The notes below the pieces were generated by a model that saw only the letters and a program-made list of their open reading frames with translations, was not told the origin of the DNA and did not search any database. Positions 61,680 to 64,000 of a DNA stretch of 64,000 nt are shown in pieces. Position numbers and translations under genes: made by a program. Origin of the DNA: Mytilus edulis. Lineage: Eukaryota > Mollusca > Bivalvia > Mytilida > Mytilidae. The stretch lies in the NCBI RefSeq assembly GCF_963676685.1, contig NC_092344.1:87512749-87576748 (forward strand), given 5' to 3'. Numbering within the stretch: the stretch's first letter is position 1; the number at the start of each line of letters is the position of its first letter.

Positions 61680-62700
61680 AGTTTATTTTTTAATTTCATA
61701 TATTTATTTATTTTAACTATAAAAAATATATAAAGAAACTTTAAATGAGAAAAAAAAAAACAATCAGGAAGATAATACTCTACAAATAAATCAACATGTC
61801 TTCCATTTTGCTAATTATTTTAAAAACTATGAAGGTTAGATAGGAACTTTAATTGCAAAAATGATCCAAAAGGCAAGATCTTTAAAAACAAAGTTGATTT
61901 TTCTGATTTGTTGTTCAAGTTTTCTCTGCATATGAGACAGTGCCCTCAAATGCTAATTTTTACCGCTGTTTTAAGTTTTCCCTGTTATCTTTAACTTATA
62001 CATAGCAAAAATGATCAACAATACAAGATCTTAATCAAAACAAGTCCTATTTCCGGCGAAAACGACAGTTGAAGCCGTAGAGGAGTTAGTGCTAAAAAAC
62101 AACAAGTTTTAACATTTTGTTTAGCGTTATTTTCTTGTTTATTTTGAAAAATTTTGATAGATAAATCGATCAGTGACAAACATGATTGTCAATTGTTTTT
62201 CTTATAGGAGTTATTGCCCTCAAATGACGAATATTTTTTTTGTGTGTTTGGGCAAAAACTATTGAAGATAGATAGAAACAGGAAGCTCAGCTGTAACAAC
62301 ATTAAAAAAAGACATTTTGGTCATAATTTATATTTAAGTCTACAATCACAGGCGTATACCTTAATATGTTATAATAAGTAATACAGAATTTTTTTTCTGA
62401 GACAATTGCCTGTGGATATCCCTTATTACAGGTGCATATAGACCTGAGTGAGAGACACAGGCTCTTTATGTCTTCTAGTTTTCTGTCAGTTAGTGTTTCT
62501 CTCGGCTGATTATTATAGTATATCGCCTCTACCACAGGCTCTCTCCTGGCCAAATGAATTCTACTTGGTACATGATTGTCGAACCTTCGACTTTTGTCGA
62601 AAAAGCGAGACATAGCGATCCTACATTCCATCGTCGGCGGCGGCGTTCACAAAATATTCACTCTGTGGTTAAAGTTTTAAAAGTTCTAATAACTTTCTTA
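61680..62700. repeat. Dispersed repeat with 'GAGTTATTGCCCTCAAATGAC' modules
   Basis: 61800-62290 repeats 'aactatgaaggttagatagg', 'aatgatc-aa-a-gcaagatc' and 'gagttattgccctcaaatga'. 62302-62640 (minus) is an open 109-codon frame starting MECRIAMSRFFDKSRRFDNH near a CCGCCGCCGACG stretch. It looks like repeat sequence rather than a gene, but a fragment of a mobile-element ORF cannot be excluded. Confidence 0.5.
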
Positions 62701-63002
62701 TGCCTCGTTCACACGGACATTTAATTCGAATTGAATTCGAATTCGCTAATCACGTTCACATACTCTTCTTTTTTAAATCGAGTTGATTCGAATTGGCTCA
62801 TTCAAATTATCTAATTCGCATTAGAAATACACTTTTGTGATTACGAATTCAAAGTTAACGTCGTTTGGACAGTAAAGCGAATTCGACGCGCAATGTAATT
62901 CGAATTAGAGTTGACGTTAGGACGTAAAACGTTTCGAATGCGAATTAAATTAATTCGAATTTGTTAATCCGAATCGAATTCGAATTACGTGTGAACTCAG
63001 CA
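62701..63002. mobile_element. 302-bp Harbinger-like MITE rich in AATTCGAATT
   Basis: It starts TGCCTCGTTCACACG and ends CGTGTGAACTCAGCA (14-15 bp inverted repeat with two mismatches). TTA flanks both sides (62698-62700, 63003-63005). The interior is a degenerate array of AATTCGAATT/GAATTCGAATTC palindromes. Excision would join 'ataactttctta' to 'aactacccgaatttcttcc', continuous host repeat. Confidence 0.8.
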
Positions 63003-63598
63003 TTAAACTACCCGAATTTCTTCCAAACTTATGCAGTATATAAACGATCACAGGAATTAAGATAGATCTTAATTATTTAATGTAAATCAGATCGGAGAAA
63101 TACTCTACGGGAAAAGTCTTCATGACTTCCTATACACAAGGTGATAGGATGTGCCGCTTGCATAGGTCACATTTCCTAGCTTGAAAATATCAAAGGTTCT
63201 TGGGACAGGACAAAATTGTTTTGCCCTCCCCCTTTTTTTAAAACTCAGTTATTTTTTCATTTTCTATTAATTTCAATTATTTTCGAAGATTAAGAAAAAA
63301 ATGTAAGTAGTTACAAATACCCGTTGTATTTTTTTATTTACTATCAATTCAAATTTTACTATCCAGAGCAGTCAATAATTTACTCTATATAATACATATG
63401 TTACCGCTGTGGATAGTTAACTTGGAAATTGAAAAAAAAACGGATTTAGAAAAAAAAAAGAAAAAAAAAAAGAAAAAGGTGAGTGCCAAAAAAAATTTCT
63501 CCTGTCTCCACGGTACCTTTTTTCTCACATAATGCAGCTGTATAATCTGAGATCACTAAATTAGATGTTGCAACACGTGTGGATAGTATATATCCCAC

Positions 63599-63648
63599 CA
63601 GAGACATATATACACAGATGCAGACATATGTGTATATATATGTCTCTG
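63599..63648. mobile_element. 50-bp palindromic mini-element with 7-bp duplication ATCCCAC
   Basis: CAGAGACATATATACACA pairs with TGTGTATATATATGTCTCTG (2-base indel) around 12 bases. ATCCCAC stands immediately before (63592-63598) and after (63649-63655). Same termini as 20170-20211. Confidence 0.75.
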
Positions 63649-63742
63649 ATCCCACATATCCAACCAGATACATACATATAAATCTCTCAGGTCCCCGTGA
63701 CCTCATTGCCAAAAACGCCACGGCACCCCTCCGATATGATCA

Positions 63743-63904
63743 CAGGGGCGGATCCAGCCATTTTAAAAAGGGGGGGGGTTCCTAACCCAGGACAAAGGGG
63801 GGTTCCAACTATATGTCCCCATTCAAATGCATTGATCGTCCAAAAAAAAGGGGGTTCCAACCCCCGGAACCCCCCCCCCCCCGCCCCCTCTGGATCCGCG
63901 CCTG
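63743..63904. mobile_element. 162-bp hAT-like MITE with G/C runs
   Basis: It starts CAGGGGCGGATCCAG and ends CTGGATCCGCGCCTG (inverted repeat, one or two mismatches), flanked by GATCA on both sides (63738-63742, 63905-63909). Arms include long G and C runs. The apparent proline/glycine-rich frames here are not genes. Confidence 0.8.
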
Positions 63905-64000
63905 GATCATGAGAAGTCTCAGCTATTAATCAATTTGAAACTGAGTGAAGTTCCTCGTAGGGAAGTCCGGCCAAGTAGTCACATTTTGCTTTGCCAATAT

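Overview
The window is eukaryotic nuclear DNA. It is AT-rich, its genes are split by GT-AG introns, the intergenic space is long, and most of the rest is transposon-derived repeat. It is most likely from a bivalve mollusc, probably a mussel (Mytilus). I base this on many dispersed repeats that I recall as recurrent in mytilid sequence: the 'gtctcattggcaatcatacc' type fragments, the 'cgccagacgcgcgtttcgtc' element, the 'gggcataactctagaac' tandem family, and the (A)TACCCCACG element. That is recollection, not a database match.

Three protein-coding genes can be supported. (1) A complete 7-exon TIMM17 orthologue on the minus strand (16769 to 6944, 171 aa) encodes a mitochondrial inner-membrane TIM23 translocase subunit. 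An ETS-type motif lies just upstream of its ATG. (2) A 4-exon body of DPM3 on the plus strand (25891-28292, 96 codons including the stop) encodes the small membrane subunit that tethers dolichol-phosphate-mannose synthase. The short exon carrying its start codon was not found. (3) A very large C2H2 zinc-finger/AT-hook nuclear protein lies on the minus strand (46420 to 39620, 2057 aa when two long ORFs are joined across one intron). It has at least one upstream untranslated exon (48756-48692) and possibly a distant first exon (58639-58577). The three genes are unrelated in function and form no operon-like unit.

Layout: 1-6.9 kb is repeats and unassigned sequence. 6.9-16.8 kb is TIMM17; its fifth intron contains a 3.9-kb TTAA-flanked element that itself carries two foldback elements. 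17-20.3 kb holds three copies of a (TATTG)n satellite-containing unit. 20.3-23.3 kb holds a hairpin element, a tandem repeat and a TIR-bounded 169-bp repeat array. 24-28.4 kb is DPM3 with its flanks. 28.4-32.6 kb is repeats, including a widely spaced inverted pair. 32.6-39.6 kb is nearly repeat-free AT-rich DNA downstream of the zinc-finger gene. 39.6-46.5 kb is the zinc-finger coding region. 46.5-64 kb is a dense, nested set of repeats, SINEs and non-autonomous DNA transposons.

No autonomous transposase, reverse transcriptase, rRNA, canonical tRNA or CRISPR array was recognised. The most interesting non-genic item is a hammerhead-ribozyme core on the minus strand at about 47938-47891. It lies inside an approximately 196-bp insertion. 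Also notable are several small inverted-repeat elements for which target-site duplications can be read directly, including two 42-50 bp palindromes that share termini and carry 7-bp duplications.
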